Assembly: GCF_040706535.1 (NCBI RefSeq)
Contig: NZ_JAPDRJ010000005.1
Coordinates: 186,001 to 250,000, forward strand
DNA: 64,000 nt
Source: Lentisalinibacter orientalis
Lineage (GTDB): Bacteria; Pseudomonadota; Gammaproteobacteria; Steroidobacterales; Woeseiaceae
Direction of reading: 5' to 3'
The translations under genes and the position numbers were made by a program. Under the pieces are notes generated by a model. That model searched no databases and was not told the DNA's origin. It saw only the letters and a list, made by a program, of their open reading frames with translations. Of this stretch, positions 24,309-32,903 are shown one piece after another; position 1 is the stretch's first letter, and the number at the start of each line of letters is the position of its first letter.

Positions 24309-25505
24309 TCAGAGGTCCGGCGCCGCGCCCTTGCCCGCATGCTGTGCCTCGATGGCGGCCTTGAGATCGACGTCGAACTGCCGGACGGCGTCGTCGAAGC
24401 GCTTCTGATCCATCACGACGACGTTCAGCTCGCCGGCGAGTACCGCGTTGCCTGCCGCCGGCACGATCTCGGCGCGTACCGTGAGGCCGCAGGCACCGTT
24501 CCAGCTCATCTGCCGCTGAAACGTCGGCCGCGGACCGTTGACGCAACGCGATCTCAGCGCGCTGTCGCTGGCGGCGATCGGCCGCTGCTGCGCATCGTAG
24601 ACCCAGCTGTAGGTGACCGTGCCGCGTCGGTGACCCAGGCTGTAATAGCCTTCCTGATTCGCCGCGAGATGGGGCTGGCCGTATTTCTCGACGAGCGCCT
24701 CCTGCAGTGACGATACGGTCGGATACTCACTGGCGGAAAAGACCGTCCGCCGCCAGATGATCCCGGCGCGCTCGGCCTGAGGCAGGCCGGTGAAGGCGAC
24801 GATGAATTCCTCGCTGACATTCTGCAGGAGTTCGAAGCCGTAGCCGCCGTCCTCGCACCCGCCACCGCCCGCCGTACGTGCCTCGGCCGGGCAGATGTCG
24901 CCGGCCGCCGCGCGCAGCAGCTGGCGCGTCGGTTGCCCCTGGCTGTTGCGAGCCCAGCTCTCCGCCACGTCGAAGTTGAGGATGTCGCCGCGGCATTCGA
25001 GCAGGGCTTCGACGTCGTCGAAGCTCATGCCCGGGCGCAGGTCCGCCACGTCGTCGACGGGCGCTCCCGGGAGACGGGGAGCCATGGCAGCCTTGTGGGG
25101 ACAGCGGCGGGCGGAGGCCTGCTTGCGGCGTTCCTCGCGAGCCGCTTCCAGCGCGGCGACCTCCGCTGCGGCCGCTTGCAGGGCAGCCGCCTGCTTGCAG
25201 GTTCTCGCCACGGCTTCGGTCTTGTCGAGCGCCGCGACCAGCCGGGGGTTGGTCAGTGCGCCCATCGCAATCTGGCCCTGGCCCTCCTCGCTCGCCGCGG
25301 CCATCCCTTCGGCGAAGTCGGCCAGTATCGCGAAGGTCTCCTCGTCGAGCTCGGCCAGGAGGGCATCGCCCTGACAGGCGCAAAAGGCTTCCGCATCGCC
25401 GCCGGCGACGCAGGCATCGACGAACCGCGCCTTGTCGTTGTTACCGCCGCCGCAGGGAGCGACCAGCACGACGGCTCCCACTGCGGGCAGGAATTTCGTT
25501 CTCAT
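24309..25505 (-). CDS. Uncharacterised exported protein with Cys-rich N-terminus
   Basis: 398 residues, no family recognised. N-terminal hydrophobic stretch FLPAVGAVVLVAPCGGG looks like a signal; VAPC is a poor lipobox (Pro before Cys). Next comes a Cys-containing helical part (DACVAGGDAEAFCACQGDAL) and an Ala-rich helix (about 105-135) likely to be coiled. The C-terminal part (about 150-398) is a mixed alpha/beta region with paired Cys that could form disulfides. Overlaps the following membrane protein gene by four bases (ATGA), so the two are one unit. Possibly an envelope protein. Confidence 0.6.
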   Translation of the reverse strand: MRTKFLPAVGAVVLVAPCGGGNNDKARFVDACVAGGDAEAFCACQGDALLAELDEETFAILADFAEGMAAASEEGQGQIAMGALTNPRLVAALDKTEAVARTCKQAAALQAAAAEVAALEAAREERRKQASARRCPHKAAMAPRLPGAPVDDVADLRPGMSFDDVEALLECRGDILNFDVAESWARNSQGQPTRQLLRAAAGDICPAEARTAGGGGCEDGGYGFELLQNVSEEFIVAFTGLPQAERAGIIWRRTVFSASEYPTVSSLQEALVEKYGQPHLAANQEGYYSLGHRRGTVTYSWVYDAQQRPIAASDSALRSRCVNGPRPTFQRQMSWNGACGLTVRAEIVPAAGNAVLAGELNVVVMDQKRFDDAVRQFDVDLKAAIEAQHAGKGAAPDL

Positions 25506-25888
25506 GACGCAACCGCCCTGTTCTTCGAATGCGCAACGAATGCGAGTCCCCCGGCCGCGATGAGCAACGCCGTGAAGACGACGGACTGAGCCTGGATGAA
25601 GACGGGCAACAGGCCCGCACCCAGCAGCATCCCGCCAGCGAGCGCGAACCGGCTCTTCATGGCGAAGAATGCAGCGGCCAGACCCACCAATGCTCCGATG
25701 ACGAGGACGAGTGCCGCCGCTCCCATCTTGTCGAGCGACTGACCCTGCGCGGCGGCCATGGACTTGGCGGCCATCCGCTCCAGCTCGCTCATGCCCTCGA
25801 GTGCGCTGAGGTCGTTCAGCCAGTTCATGCCCAGGAACCCGGAGGCCAGCGCGCCGAGTACGGCCAGTATGACGATTGCGATTTTCAT
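25502..25888 (-). CDS. Small hydrophobic membrane protein
   Basis: 128 residues: an N-terminal hydrophobic helix (IAIVILAVLGALASGFLGM) that could be a signal anchor, a polar loop (EGMSELERMAAKSMAAAQGQ), and two or three further membrane helices (about 58-120). No family recognised. Upstream partner of the 24309-25505 protein with overlapping stop and start codons, which suggests a membrane-plus-exported pair. Confidence 0.6.
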   Translation of the reverse strand: MKIAIVILAVLGALASGFLGMNWLNDLSALEGMSELERMAAKSMAAAQGQSLDKMGAAALVLVIGALVGLAAAFFAMKSRFALAGGMLLGAGLLPVFIQAQSVVFTALLIAAGGLAFVAHSKNRAVAS

Positions 25889-26034
25889 GTCGTTGTTCCT
25901 TCTTCTGTTTCCCCGCTCTGTTCGCGCCTCGTGCGCGGCCTGGGTGGCGGATGGTGCGCGGTGCTCCCCCGATGTGTCCGACCTGCCCCGGCCCGCAACA
26001 GGGTGGCGCAGCCCATCGCCGAAACCTTCACGCG

Positions 26035-26063
26035 TTGCTAACGGATTCCTAACGCGCTAGATT
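26035..26063 (+). promoter_or_regulatory. Sigma-70-like promoter for the kinase fusion gene
   Basis: TTGCTA (26035-26040) and TAGATT (26058-26063) at exactly 17 bases. The direct repeat CTAACG / CTAACG spans the -35 and spacer, and may be a site for a winged-helix regulator, possibly the downstream protein itself. The 290-base divergent gap 25889-26178 shows nothing else. Confidence 0.55.
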
Positions 26064-26178
26064 ATTTCGGCGGATCAGGGGGTTGTGGCTGCCCACGTGG
26101 CGACGCAAGATGCGCGGGACGCGTTGGCGTCCGGGAGAATCCCCCTGGCTGCGTTCCATCTCGGGAGCGAGGCTTCCC

Positions 26179-28896
26179 ATGAGCGATTCGGAGCCGTCAC
26201 GCCACGGGGCGCTTTACCTCTACCGTTTCGGCGCGGCGGAGTTCGATGAATCGCGGTTCGAACTGCGGGTGGGCGGCCTGCCCGTCGAACTGGAGCGCCG
26301 GCCGCTCGAAGTGCTCGGCATCCTGTTGCGCCACGCCGGCGAGGTCGTCACCAAGGAAGAACTGCTCGACACGGTCTGGGAGGGCCGCGTCACCGTCGAG
26401 AATGTGCTCGCCAACGCGGTGACCAAGCTCCGCAAGGCCCTGGGCGAGACGAACGCCGGCCTCATTGTGACGAAGGCGCGAGTCGGATACCGCATCGACG
26501 GCAAGGTGGAACGCATGGCGACGGGCCGACGCCTCGTCAGCCGGTTCGACCTGGAGACCGACCAGCCGGTACCGGGCCGGCCGAACTTCCGGCTTGTTCA
26601 CCAGCTGTCCGATAACGGCAGCGAGGTCTGGCTCGCGCGCCATGACAAGACCGGCGAGCACCGGGTCTACAAGTTCAGCCCTGACGGCGAACGGCTCGCC
26701 GCTCTCAAGCGCGAGGCCACTCTCTCGCGCGTCATGCGCGAAACGCTCGGCGAGCGCGCCGATATCGCCCGTGTGATCGACTGGAACTTCGAGACCGAAC
26801 CGTTCTTCCTCGAGTGCGAATATGGCGGGCTGAGTCTGCCCGCCTGGACCGGCGATGACGGCAGACTCGCCGAGCTGCCCGCGGCCGAACGACTGGGTCT
26901 CGCCCTGCAGGCGATCGAGGCCGTTGCCGCGGCCCACGACGTCGGCGTGCTGCACAAGGACCTGAAACCGGCCAACATACTGCTCGACGAAGCCGGCGAC
27001 GGCACCCGGCGGGTCCGACTCACCGATTTCGGCAGCGGCCGCCTGATGGAGCCCGGACGGCTGGACGAGCTTGGGGTGACGCCACTGGGACTCACGCTCG
27101 ACTCCGTGAGCGATTCGAGCTTCGGCACACCGCTGTACATTGCCCCCGAGATCATCGCCGGCGAGGCGGCGACCATCAAGAGCGACGTGTATTCCCTCGG
27201 CGTACTCCTGTACCAGATTCTCGCCGGCGATCTCCGTAAGCCACTCACGACGGGCTGGGAGAGCGATATCGCCGACGAACTCATCGCCGAAGACATCGCC
27301 GGGGCGACCGCAGGCAACCCCGCGCAGCGTATCGCCTCTGCGGCCGAACTGGCGCAGCGCCTGCGCCGACTGGAAGAGCGCCGGGCGGAACGCAAACGGG
27401 TCGATGATGCCGAATCCCGCGCACTCGCCGCGCAGGTGGCGCTCGACCGTGCGCGCTCGCGCCGACCCTGGGCGCTTGCGGCCGGTATCGTGCTGCTGGT
27501 CGGCGTAGCAGCCAGCAGCACGTTATTCCTGCGCGCGAGAGCCGCTCAGCATACGGCGCAGGAACAGGCCGCGCGCGCCGAGGCCACGGCTGCGTTCCTG
27601 CGCGACATCATGATCAACGCCGACCCACGGGAGCCCGGAGCCGGTTACGACGCGACCCTGCGCGACGCCCTCTCACACGCCGCCGATCGTATCGAGGCGC
27701 GCTTCGCTGCCGACCCCGCCATGGAAGCGACCATCCGCGAGACCGCCGGAGAAATCTACACGGGCCTGCAGGATTTCCGCACCGCCGCGGAACACCGCCG
27801 ACGCGTTGCATCCCTGTTGGCGACGATGCTCGGTCAAGGTCACCCGCGCACGCTCGAAGCGAGCTACCGGTTCGGCGAATCGCTGGTCAACGCTTCCGCG
27901 TATGCCGAGGCTACCGAGGTCATCGACAAGGCGGACGAGGCGGCTGCGGCCTTGCCGGCAGAAAGTGACACCGTCGCCCTGGCCGCCGCACGGGCGCGCG
28001 GACGACTGCACCTGATGCAGGCACAGATCGAACCGGCGGTTGCCCACTACGAGGAAGCGCTCGCGTTGCTCGACCGTGTGGCGCCGGATAACGCGCGGGC
28101 ACGCCACGGCCTCGTCCTCGATCTCGCACAGGGGTATGTCAGAACCGGCCGTCAGGACGAGGCGGTCGAGCTGCTGGAGCAGCTGCAGGATGAAGCGCGC
28201 TTCGTCGAGGCAGGCGTCGCCGGTTCGAGCCGTGCGACGGCCCGGCTGCACTACGGCGCTGCGCTGCTGCATGCGGGCCGGCTCGACGAGGCCGAGCCCG
28301 TACTCGATCAGGCCATCCCGGCGCTGGCGGAGGCCTTCGGCCCTGCTTCGAACCAGGTGGCCGAGGGCAAGAGCGTGCTCGGCAATCTCTATGCGGCCGG
28401 CGGCCGCTGGGCGAAAGCGCTGCCGCTGATCAGCGCCGTCCGCGAGACGGCCTGCGCTGCCCAGGGCCCCGACCATCTGACCTGCGTGATGGCCGGCGGC
28501 AACGAAGGGGTCATCCTGGTGCAGGTGGGCGACTCCGCGAGTGCGATCCCGAAGCTGCTCGCTGCCCGCGACGTCTTCGAGCGGATGATGGGCCCCGGGA
28601 CTCCCGGCGTCCAGGTGATGAATTACTACCTGGCGCAGGGGCTGCTCGATGCAGGCGACGGCCGCGCCGCGTCCGCGCTCATCGACGGCCTCGATCCCGC
28701 GCAACTCGCCGCAGGGAGCCCGGGCGACGAATGGCCGGCGCGCATCGATGCGCTCAGAGGCTGGGTGATGCTGCTCGACGGCCGTCAGGAGGAAGGCATT
28801 GCACTGCTGCGCAAGACCATCGCGGCCATGGAGCGCGACGGCATGCAGGACTGGATCATCGCGCCGTTCCGACGGGCACTCGGCCAGGCAAGCTGA
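26179..28896 (+). CDS. Winged-helix DNA-binding / Ser-Thr kinase / TPR transmembrane fusion protein
   Basis: 905 residues from ATG 26179 (after GGGAGCGAGG). Domains in order: an OmpR/CadC-type winged helix at about 16-105 (RRPLEVLGILLRHAGEVVTK, VENVLANAVTKLRKALGE, VGYRIDG). Then a Hanks-type kinase at about 136-400 with Lys165 (VYKF), Glu179, HKDLKPAN (Asp261, Asn266), DFG (Asp283), APE (324) and Asp336. One membrane helix follows at about 430-452 and periplasmic TPR repeats to the end. All catalytic residues are present; HKD replaces the usual HRD. Likely a sensor that binds DNA and phosphorylates in the cytoplasm in response to an envelope signal. Targets unknown. Confidence 0.88.
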   Translation: MSDSEPSRHGALYLYRFGAAEFDESRFELRVGGLPVELERRPLEVLGILLRHAGEVVTKEELLDTVWEGRVTVENVLANAVTKLRKALGETNAGLIVTKARVGYRIDGKVERMATGRRLVSRFDLETDQPVPGRPNFRLVHQLSDNGSEVWLARHDKTGEHRVYKFSPDGERLAALKREATLSRVMRETLGERADIARVIDWNFETEPFFLECEYGGLSLPAWTGDDGRLAELPAAERLGLALQAIEAVAAAHDVGVLHKDLKPANILLDEAGDGTRRVRLTDFGSGRLMEPGRLDELGVTPLGLTLDSVSDSSFGTPLYIAPEIIAGEAATIKSDVYSLGVLLYQILAGDLRKPLTTGWESDIADELIAEDIAGATAGNPAQRIASAAELAQRLRRLEERRAERKRVDDAESRALAAQVALDRARSRRPWALAAGIVLLVGVAASSTLFLRARAAQHTAQEQAARAEATAAFLRDIMINADPREPGAGYDATLRDALSHAADRIEARFAADPAMEATIRETAGEIYTGLQDFRTAAEHRRRVASLLATMLGQGHPRTLEASYRFGESLVNASAYAEATEVIDKADEAAAALPAESDTVALAAARARGRLHLMQAQIEPAVAHYEEALALLDRVAPDNARARHGLVLDLAQGYVRTGRQDEAVELLEQLQDEARFVEAGVAGSSRATARLHYGAALLHAGRLDEAEPVLDQAIPALAEAFGPASNQVAEGKSVLGNLYAAGGRWAKALPLISAVRETACAAQGPDHLTCVMAGGNEGVILVQVGDSASAIPKLLAARDVFERMMGPGTPGVQVMNYYLAQGLLDAGDGRAASALIDGLDPAQLAAGSPGDEWPARIDALRGWVMLLDGRQEEGIALLRKTIAAMERDGMQDWIIAPFRRALGQAS

Positions 28897-28969
28897 CCGA
28901 CCTCCGCCCGCACCAGTCACAATCGGCGATGGGCTATACTCGCCGCCAGAAGGGAGAGAGGTCCGGCCG

Positions 28970-31315
28970 ATGTCCGCCGACGGATCGGTATTGCACAACC
29001 TGATGCACCGGCGCGTGCCGCAGATTGTCGGCATGTACATCGCGGCGTCGTGGCTGGTCATCGAGCTAGGCGACTGGGTCACCGAGCGCTCCGCCCTGCC
29101 GCCGAACCTCACCTCCTATGTGTTCGTCGCCATGCTGGTGATGCTGCCGGCGGTCATCCTGTTCGCCTACAACCACGGCGCGCCGGGCAAGGACCGCTGG
29201 ACCCGCACCGAGCGGGTGTTCATCCCGCTGAACGCAGCCGTTGCCGTCGGCATACTGTACTTCACGGGTCCGTCGCTGCTGGTGGAGGCGGCCACCGAGA
29301 CGGTGCAGGTCACGGACGAGACCGGCGCCGTGCGCGAATACGAAGTGGCCCGGCAGGGCTATCATCGGGAGGTGGTCGCATTCTTCTGGGAGAACCGGTC
29401 CGGCAACAACGATCTGGACTGGCTGACCTACGGCCTCCCCTTGATGCTCTCCCACGACATGAACCGGGTATCCCCGGTGATCACCGTGGAGACGCCGCTC
29501 GATTCCACGTCGATGAAGAACGAACTCCGGGACCGCGGTTACGACACGCTGCGCGACGAACCGCCCGCACTGCGGGTAAAGATCGTGAGAGACCGTCGCA
29601 GCGCCGCGTTCGTCACCGGCAGTTTCAGGACCGACGACGACACGCTGATCATCACCGCCACGCTGATCGATGCGGAGAGCGGCGACGAGATCGGCACTCA
29701 CACGGTATCCGCCGATGACTGGCTGGCCGGCGTCGACGACGTCAGTGAGGCACTCCTGGATTACCTGGACGTTTCGCCAGGCGAGAACCGCAGCGACGAC
29801 CCGGTCGCGCAGCATCTCAGCCACTCGCTCCAGGCGTTGCGTCACTACACCGCCGGCGTGGTTGCGATCGGCCTGAACAACGACTTCGAGCAGGGCATCG
29901 CGGAGCTGAGTCAGGCGCTCGAGGAAGACCCCAATTTCGCCGAAGCCAGCGGCGAACTCTCGGTCTCCTATTACCTGGCAGGCGACATCGAATCCGCGCG
30001 TGCCGCCGCGGCGGCGGGCCTCAGGAACAGCTACCGTCTCTCGGAGACCAGCCGGTTCGTACTGAGAGCCAACCGCTACGTCTTCGACGGCGATTACGAA
30101 CGCGCACTGCGGGTGCTCGACATGTGGACGGAGGTACAGCCGAACAGCACGAAGGCCTACGAGCAGCAGGCACGCCTGGCACGGCTGCAGGGCGGCGACG
30201 AGGGACTGGCGAAGGCGCGAGCGGCCTACGACCGGCTGCTGGAGCTGGACCCGCTGGCGGTCAGCGTCTATCGGCAGATGGCGGGCCTGGAACAGCAACG
30301 AGGTGACTACGAGGCAGCGGCGAATTACCTGCGGCTGTACCTGGAGAGCCGGCCGGACAGCGCCGGCGCGCACCAACAGCTGGCCGCCGTCTACCAGGCC
30401 GCCGGAGAGCTGGACAAGGCCCGGGCATCGCTCGAGGATGCCGCGGTGCTGGCGGACGACCCCCGTGCCTCGGAGCTGGCGCTGGCCCGCATCGAGGCGG
30501 CCCGGGGCGACTACGCCGCGGCCGAACAGCGTCTCGCCGCGCAGCTGAGCGACTCGCTCAACCCGGAACAGCGGGTCGAAGTGCTCAGCGCCCAGACCGA
30601 GATCGCGCTGGTGCGCGGACAGATCGAACGTGCGCTGGCGCTGCACGCGGAGATCGTCGAACTCAGCAGGACCTTCGTGCCGCCGATGGTGCGCCTGATC
30701 AACCTGGAGAATCAGCGCTCCAGCCTGCTGCTGCTGCTCGGACGGTTCGACGAAGCCCTCGCGAACGCCGACGCGATATCCGCACAGCTGCAGCCGCCCT
30801 TCGACTCGTTCATGAACTTCACCTACACGGAGATCCACGCGCGCACCGGCGATCGTGAGGCGTTCCGGGAACGCGCGGCGATGAGCCGGCAGTCGATGGG
30901 CCAGTACCCCGAAATCTTCAAGTCCTTCATCGCCACGGAGACCGCGAGGATCGCGATCTGGGACGGAGACTTCGAGACAGCCATCCGCGAAGTCGACCGG
31001 GCGCGGGAGCTGCTGGACAAATCGATCCTGCAGGTGCTGGTCGGCAACCTTAGCTCCTCGTCGGTGTACGTCGGCATCGCCGAGTTGTACCTTGAGGCCG
31101 GCGCGCCGGAGAAGGCACGCGACGTACTCGAGCGCGTGCTGAAAGTGTTCCCTACCTACGGTTTCGCCAAGCTGACGCTGGCCAGAATCCATATCGGCGA
31201 GGGTGACCCGGCGCGCGCGAGACCGCTGCTGGAATCCGCGCTGGAAGTCTGGTCGGCTGCCGATGCCGATTACGTGCACCGGCAGGAAGCGGAGGAGTTG
31301 CTGGCTAAGCTGTGA
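28970..31315 (+). CDS. TolB-like / TPR inner-membrane protein
   Basis: 781 residues from ATG 28970 (AGGGAGAGAGG upstream). Three N-terminal membrane helices (about 15-33, 49-66, 83-102) follow the conserved opening LHNLMHRRVPQIVGMYIAASW. A TolB/FlgO-like domain comes next (VVAFFWENRSGNNDLDWLTY, about 128-265), then TPR repeats to the end. This architecture occurs downstream of wHTH regulators and kinases or cyclases in gammaproteobacteria and is presumed to sense or scaffold. The gap after the kinase gene is 73 bases and contains TATACT at 28935-28940, so it may have a separate promoter. Function not established. Confidence 0.8.
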   Translation: MSADGSVLHNLMHRRVPQIVGMYIAASWLVIELGDWVTERSALPPNLTSYVFVAMLVMLPAVILFAYNHGAPGKDRWTRTERVFIPLNAAVAVGILYFTGPSLLVEAATETVQVTDETGAVREYEVARQGYHREVVAFFWENRSGNNDLDWLTYGLPLMLSHDMNRVSPVITVETPLDSTSMKNELRDRGYDTLRDEPPALRVKIVRDRRSAAFVTGSFRTDDDTLIITATLIDAESGDEIGTHTVSADDWLAGVDDVSEALLDYLDVSPGENRSDDPVAQHLSHSLQALRHYTAGVVAIGLNNDFEQGIAELSQALEEDPNFAEASGELSVSYYLAGDIESARAAAAAGLRNSYRLSETSRFVLRANRYVFDGDYERALRVLDMWTEVQPNSTKAYEQQARLARLQGGDEGLAKARAAYDRLLELDPLAVSVYRQMAGLEQQRGDYEAAANYLRLYLESRPDSAGAHQQLAAVYQAAGELDKARASLEDAAVLADDPRASELALARIEAARGDYAAAEQRLAAQLSDSLNPEQRVEVLSAQTEIALVRGQIERALALHAEIVELSRTFVPPMVRLINLENQRSSLLLLLGRFDEALANADAISAQLQPPFDSFMNFTYTEIHARTGDREAFRERAAMSRQSMGQYPEIFKSFIATETARIAIWDGDFETAIREVDRARELLDKSILQVLVGNLSSSSVYVGIAELYLEAGAPEKARDVLERVLKVFPTYGFAKLTLARIHIGEGDPARARPLLESALEVWSAADADYVHRQEAEELLAKL

Positions 31316-31342
31316 CGCGGCGAGGGGCCGCGCGGATTCGTG

Positions 31343-31750
31343 ATGTCTGTCGAGATAATGAAACGCATCGGGCTCGGTGTTGCCGCGGCGATCGGCACGC
31401 TCTTCCTCATCAGTGCCCTCGGCTCGCTGTTCCCGCCGTTCGACGTCACGCCGCGCGCCGCGATACTCACCAGTGCAGCGATGATATTCGTCGCGGCGCT
31501 CGCGGGAACATGGGTCGCGCGCAGGAACTTCGTCGCCCCTGCGGTCTGTCTGTCCTTCACCCTCTGGCTCTTCGTCATCTATATCCTTCATTCGATCGCG
31601 ACCGTCGCCGGCCAGGGCGATTTCTTCGGCATCGCTGCACAAAATAGCCTGTTCCTGCTGCCGAACGTGGCGGGCGCTCTGGCGGGAGCCATCGTCGGAC
31701 AACGCCTGGTCCGCCACCGTTGGCGGGATGATCAAGGAGGTCCCTCGTGA
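31343..31750 (+). CDS. Small four-helix membrane protein
   Basis: 135 residues from ATG 31343; a GTG one codon earlier and an ATG at 31358 are alternatives. Four hydrophobic helices alternate with short loops (GVAAAIGTLFLISALGSLF, AAILTSAAMIFVAALAGTWV, APAVCLSFTLWLFVIYIL, LFLLPNVAGALAGAIVG). No family recognised. Its stop overlaps the GTG of the pilin-like gene (GTGA), implying coupled translation. Confidence 0.65.
   Translation: MSVEIMKRIGLGVAAAIGTLFLISALGSLFPPFDVTPRAAILTSAAMIFVAALAGTWVARRNFVAPAVCLSFTLWLFVIYILHSIATVAGQGDFFGIAAQNSLFLLPNVAGALAGAIVGQRLVRHRWRDDQGGPS
31734..31741 (+). promoter_or_regulatory. Strong Shine-Dalgarno AAGGAGGT before a GTG start
   Basis: AAGGAGGT lies five bases before GTG 31747. 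It is the best ribosome site seen in this part of the window and fixes the GTG as the start of the pilin-like protein. Confidence 0.85.
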
Positions 31751-32196
31751 AGACCGGTTTCCGATTACTGCAGCTGGCAGCATTGCTGATTGCCGCCGTC
31801 GGTTTCTCCCATGTCGCGGCTGCGCAGTCCGACGACGAGGAAGCCGCCGTTGCCGGCGACATCGAAATGGCCTGGATCATATCGGCTGCCGCCCGGGCAG
31901 CGATCGAGGAAGTGTGGCGGAACAACCGGTCCTTCCCCGCCGACCGCACAGAGACGGGCATGAGCCCGTCGCCCGCCGATACCCGGACCGGCCCGGTGGC
32001 CGCTCTCGACGTCACGGACGGACACGTGTTCGTTACCTTCGGCGGCGAAGCCCATCCGACGCTCCTCGGCAAGACCGTGGTGTTCTCGCCGAGAGTGACG
32101 TCGGAACAGAGTATCCAGTGGGTGCGTAATCGTTCGCTGGAGGTACCTGCGGAGGACCGCGACGTCAGCGGTGCGCCGGTCGACGACATCGACTGA
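31747..32196 (+). CDS. Secreted protein with a type IV pilin-like globular domain
   Basis: 149 residues. A Sec signal (LLQLAALLIAAVGFSHVAAA) replaces the prepilin leader: there is no Gly/Phe-Thr-Leu-Ile-Glu cleavage site and no long N-terminal pilin helix. From about 45 on it reads like a major pilin head: AAARAAIEEVWRNNRSFPAD, GMSPSPADTRTGPVAALDV, GHVFVTFGGEAHPTLLGKTV, VFSPRVTSEQSIQWVRNRS. The two C-terminal disulfide Cys of pilins are missing. It cannot be processed by PilD, so it would be a free periplasmic or secreted pilin-head protein. The resemblance is by eye. Confidence 0.6.
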   Translation: MKTGFRLLQLAALLIAAVGFSHVAAAQSDDEEAAVAGDIEMAWIISAAARAAIEEVWRNNRSFPADRTETGMSPSPADTRTGPVAALDVTDGHVFVTFGGEAHPTLLGKTVVFSPRVTSEQSIQWVRNRSLEVPAEDRDVSGAPVDDID

Positions 32197-32232
32197 TGGC
32201 CGGCAGTGCCGGAGACTGGCACTATCCCGGCA

Positions 32233-32853
32233 ATGAGCCTCATCGAGACACTGGCCCTCTTCGGCATCATGGCGTCGCTTGCCGCCCTGCCGAGCGCCAG
32301 TGTCGCACTCGTCGTGACCCGGTCGGCGACGTTGGGTGTGGGTAATGGGGTAGCCGTTTCCGCGGGAATCGTTCTGGGTGACGTGGTCTTTATCGGGCTG
32401 GCGGTGTTCGGTCTGTCGGTGCTCGCCGAGACCCTCGGCAGCCTGTTCCTGGTCATCAGGTACCTGGGAGCGATATACCTTCTCTGGCTTGGTCTCTCGC
32501 TGCTGAGACCGAAACCCGGGACCACCGTCCCGGCGCACGCCGGTAACAGTGGTGGGAGTGTCGCGGCCAGCTTTCTCGCAGGCTTTGCTCTGACCCTGGG
32601 GGACGTCAAGGCCATCCTGTTCTATCTCAGCCTTTTTCCCCTGTTCGTTGACTTGTCTGCGCTTCGAGCCGCGGACGTGCTGACGATCGTGTGTATCACG
32701 GTCGCGAGCGTCGGCGGCGTGAAGATGCTGTATGCGCTATCGGCCCGAAAGCTGGCGATGATGGCGAGAGAATTAAAGTTCGAAAGCGCAGCCAGGAAGA
32801 CGGCGGGAACCATCATGCTCGGGGCCGGGAGCTATATCATTGCGAAAGCGTGA
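32233..32853 (+). CDS. LysE/RhtB family exporter
   Basis: 206 residues from ATG 32233; a GTG at 32206 would add nine residues. Six membrane helices with the LysE pattern: ASLAALPSASVALVVTRSAT, GNGVAVSAGIVLGD, YLGAIYLLWLGLSLLRPKPG, AGFALTLGDVKAILFYLSLF. Exports amino acids or similar small molecules from the cytoplasm. Substrate unknown. A single gene downstream of the pilin-like gene, same strand. Confidence 0.85.
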   Translation: MSLIETLALFGIMASLAALPSASVALVVTRSATLGVGNGVAVSAGIVLGDVVFIGLAVFGLSVLAETLGSLFLVIRYLGAIYLLWLGLSLLRPKPGTTVPAHAGNSGGSVAASFLAGFALTLGDVKAILFYLSLFPLFVDLSALRAADVLTIVCITVASVGGVKMLYALSARKLAMMARELKFESAARKTAGTIMLGAGSYIIAKA

Positions 32854-32903
32854 CTGTGCGCAGCGGCCGCGCACGTCCGCACCCTCATGCGGGGCGGATA
32901 TGA

